Below, in pieces: positions 62,719 to 64,000 of a DNA stretch of 64,000 bases. Position 1 is the first letter of the stretch, and each line of letters begins with the position of its first letter. The notes under the pieces are model-generated. The model saw only the letters and a list, made by a program, of their open reading frames with translations, was not told where the DNA came from and ran no database searches. The stretch spans positions 62,001 to 126,000 of the forward strand of contig RXJR01000028.1 in the NCBI GenBank assembly GCA_003963305.1, written 5' to 3'. The stretch is from Candidatus Melainabacteria bacterium (GTDB lineage Bacteria; Cyanobacteriota; Vampirovibrionia; Obscuribacterales; Obscuribacteraceae). The position numbers were made by a program, and so were the translations under genes.

Positions 62719-64000
62719 CTAAACGTTCCTGCGCATCTGAGCAACTAGTCCTTTAACGACTTCAGTCATCGGAAAATCTTTGACGTTGGGCGCCTTCAGG
62801 CAAAACACACCAGCTGCGGTGCCAACACGGTAACAGAAAAATGAGCGCGTGTCTTGCGCCAGCAATCTGTCGATATTCAACTTCTCCTCATCGGAAATCA
62901 GCTCAAACTGTGGAGAGGTATTAACCTGATTAATCCAGTTTTGAATGGTCCTGTTCTTCGGCTTACGTCCATCGACTCTGAAGATCTGCGGACCAAGGGA
63001 GTCCGCATCTTTCTTAGTGAGAGTAAAGCAACACATCGTTTTAACACCAATGGTAAGCTGACTTCGAAAATCTTCAGGCAAATGCTGAAGCGTCTTAATG
63101 CTGCCGATAAAGCCAATCTTAAGTTCTTCGGAATCGAGAGTTATTGAATTGAAGGTTTCCTTTTCAATGAAATTATCTAATTCATCAAGGTATAACGCGA
63201 CTGGAGGCTGCTCACATGATGTAGTTTCGGACAGAGAAAGCGCAGCTTGTTTGACTCCAGTAACAATCAGACTCCCCAACAAATTAGCGTGCTGATCGAA
63301 CTTTCCTCTCTGAATTTTGACAATAAGTATTCGTCTGTCTTTGATGACGTTCTCAAGTTTTAAATCGCTTACTGGTTTGGTTAAGATCGAACGAATTCGA
63401 TCATCCCCAAGCATCGGAGTAACTCTGTTTAGAATGGGTTCAACCCAGGAAATCCACTGGTCACCCCTAGCCAGGCGCTTATAGTTTCCCCAGGTCTCAA
63501 GCAATGTTGTAAATTCACTTCGTTCAAATCTTCGCTTTTCGACTGTTTCAAGCAAAACATCTCGAAAATCACTGTCATTGAGTAACACCGGCAGATCGAC
63601 CAGGGTTCGTCCATTAACCATCAGCAGCATCGCTGCGCTTCTCAGTATGTTCGCAGTCTGCTGAGTCCACTGGCTCTGTGAGTTGGGAGGCTCCATATAC
63701 AATGCTTTGAAGCCGTATACCACGGCAGCCGCAGCACTCTGCAAATCGCCGTCGGGCGGAAACTCAAGCGGATTGTATCCGATTGACGCTCCTTTACTTG
63801 TGGGCTCTAAAAGAGTCACGCGTTCTGCCAAATGTTCGCGATTGGGCTGAGCGGCAATCCACCGAGTAATTAAATCAGTCAGGTTTCCATCAGAATCTAC
63901 AACAACTACAGCACGATCGGCAGACTTTATGTCATGTATGACCATATTAGCCATCAAGCGAGATTTACCGGTGTCACCTGTTCCTGCAATCAAGACATGC
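62719..64000 (-). CDS. VirD4/TraD/HerA-like P-loop ATPase, partial (N-terminus beyond right edge)
   Basis: The frame is open past the right edge (the TTG at 63993 is not a real start), so the N-terminus is missing. The visible 426 residues begin with HVLIAGTGDTGKSR, a Walker A (GTGDTGKS), then VVVVDSDGNLTDLITRWIAAQP, and a Walker B PVALYLDELDNFIEK. Downstream GFIGSIKTLQHLPEDFRSQLTIGVKTMCCFTLTKKDADSLGPQIF recalls the TraD/VirD4 and DUF87/HerA sets, in which a ring ATPase moves DNA. Such genes mark conjugative elements or phages, but identity cannot be fixed without the rest. It converges with the OPT gene. Confidence 0.75.
   Translation of the reverse strand, partial: HVLIAGTGDTGKSRLMANMVIHDIKSADRAVVVVDSDGNLTDLITRWIAAQPNREHLAERVTLLEPTSKGASIGYNPLEFPPDGDLQSAAAAVVYGFKALYMEPPNSQSQWTQQTANILRSAAMLLMVNGRTLVDLPVLLNDSDFRDVLLETVEKRRFERSEFTTLLETWGNYKRLARGDQWISWVEPILNRVTPMLGDDRIRSILTKPVSDLKLENVIKDRRILIVKIQRGKFDQHANLLGSLIVTGVKQAALSLSETTSCEQPPVALYLDELDNFIEKETFNSITLDSEELKIGFIGSIKTLQHLPEDFRSQLTIGVKTMCCFTLTKKDADSLGPQIFRVDGRKPKNRTIQNWINQVNTSPQFELISDEEKLNIDRLLAQDTRSFFCYRVGTAAGVFCLKAPNVKDFPMTEVVKGLVAQMRRNV

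Overview
This is a gene-dense bacterial chromosomal stretch of roughly balanced base composition. Spacing is short, Shine-Dalgarno motifs are clear (GGAG, AGGA) and TTG/GTG starts are common. Hanks-type Ser/Thr kinases with extra modules (one with a leucine-rich-repeat tail), TPR and Sel1 proteins, many secreted proteins of unknown function, GTP-dependent PEP carboxykinase and an iron-sulfur photolyase-like protein fit a non-photosynthetic cyanobacterial relative such as the Obscuribacterales (Melainabacteria). This assignment is an inference from gene repertoire; there is no rRNA and I recognised no tRNA gene here.

Layout. 1-8.7 kb: a MoeB/ThiF-type adenylyltransferase cut by the left edge, RmuC, a large RecB-like nuclease/helicase, a divergent WYL regulator, a putative zinc metallopeptidase and a bestrophin-like channel. 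9-16.8 kb: secreted hydrolases and unknown secreted proteins, an RhlE-type DEAD-box helicase with a structured leader, and a GloA2-like VOC protein. 17-23 kb: PEP carboxykinase with a Gly-rich secreted partner, a membrane Ser/Thr kinase abutting a CPBP protease. 23-29 kb: amidohydrolase, DMT transporter, lipase, a 540-bp intergenic region with a strong hairpin, five 13-bp repeats and a candidate terminated ncRNA, then the photolyase-like gene. 29-42.5 kb: methyltransferase, kinase-LRR protein, TPR membrane protein, MFS transporter, metallopeptidase, EF-hand protein, EVE protein, guanine deaminase and a membrane protein with ABM-like domains. 42.5-43.8 kb: a PIN toxin/antitoxin pair between two copies of a 55-bp direct repeat. 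44-51.6 kb: argC and argB with an unusual three-segment leader between them, TPR protein, glycogen debranching enzyme and a Gfo/Idh/MocA oxidoreductase. 51.7-55.5 kb: LysM, Sel1 and EEP-phosphatase proteins.

The most notable locus is 55.7-60.4 kb. A Ku-LigD end-joining pair is followed by a reverse transcriptase carrying both retron hallmarks (NAxxH as NARPH, and VTG) plus a YCDD active site. Directly upstream of the RT lies a 200-nt segment closed by a long inverted repeat and holding several hairpins, with a sigma70-like promoter before it: the architecture of a retron msr-msd RNA. I regard this as a complete, apparently undescribed retron RT-ncRNA unit. No co-directional effector gene follows it; a small two-TM protein gene is convergent. 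The window ends with an OPT-family transporter and a VirD4/TraD/HerA-like ATPase cut by the right edge, which may mark the start of a mobile element.
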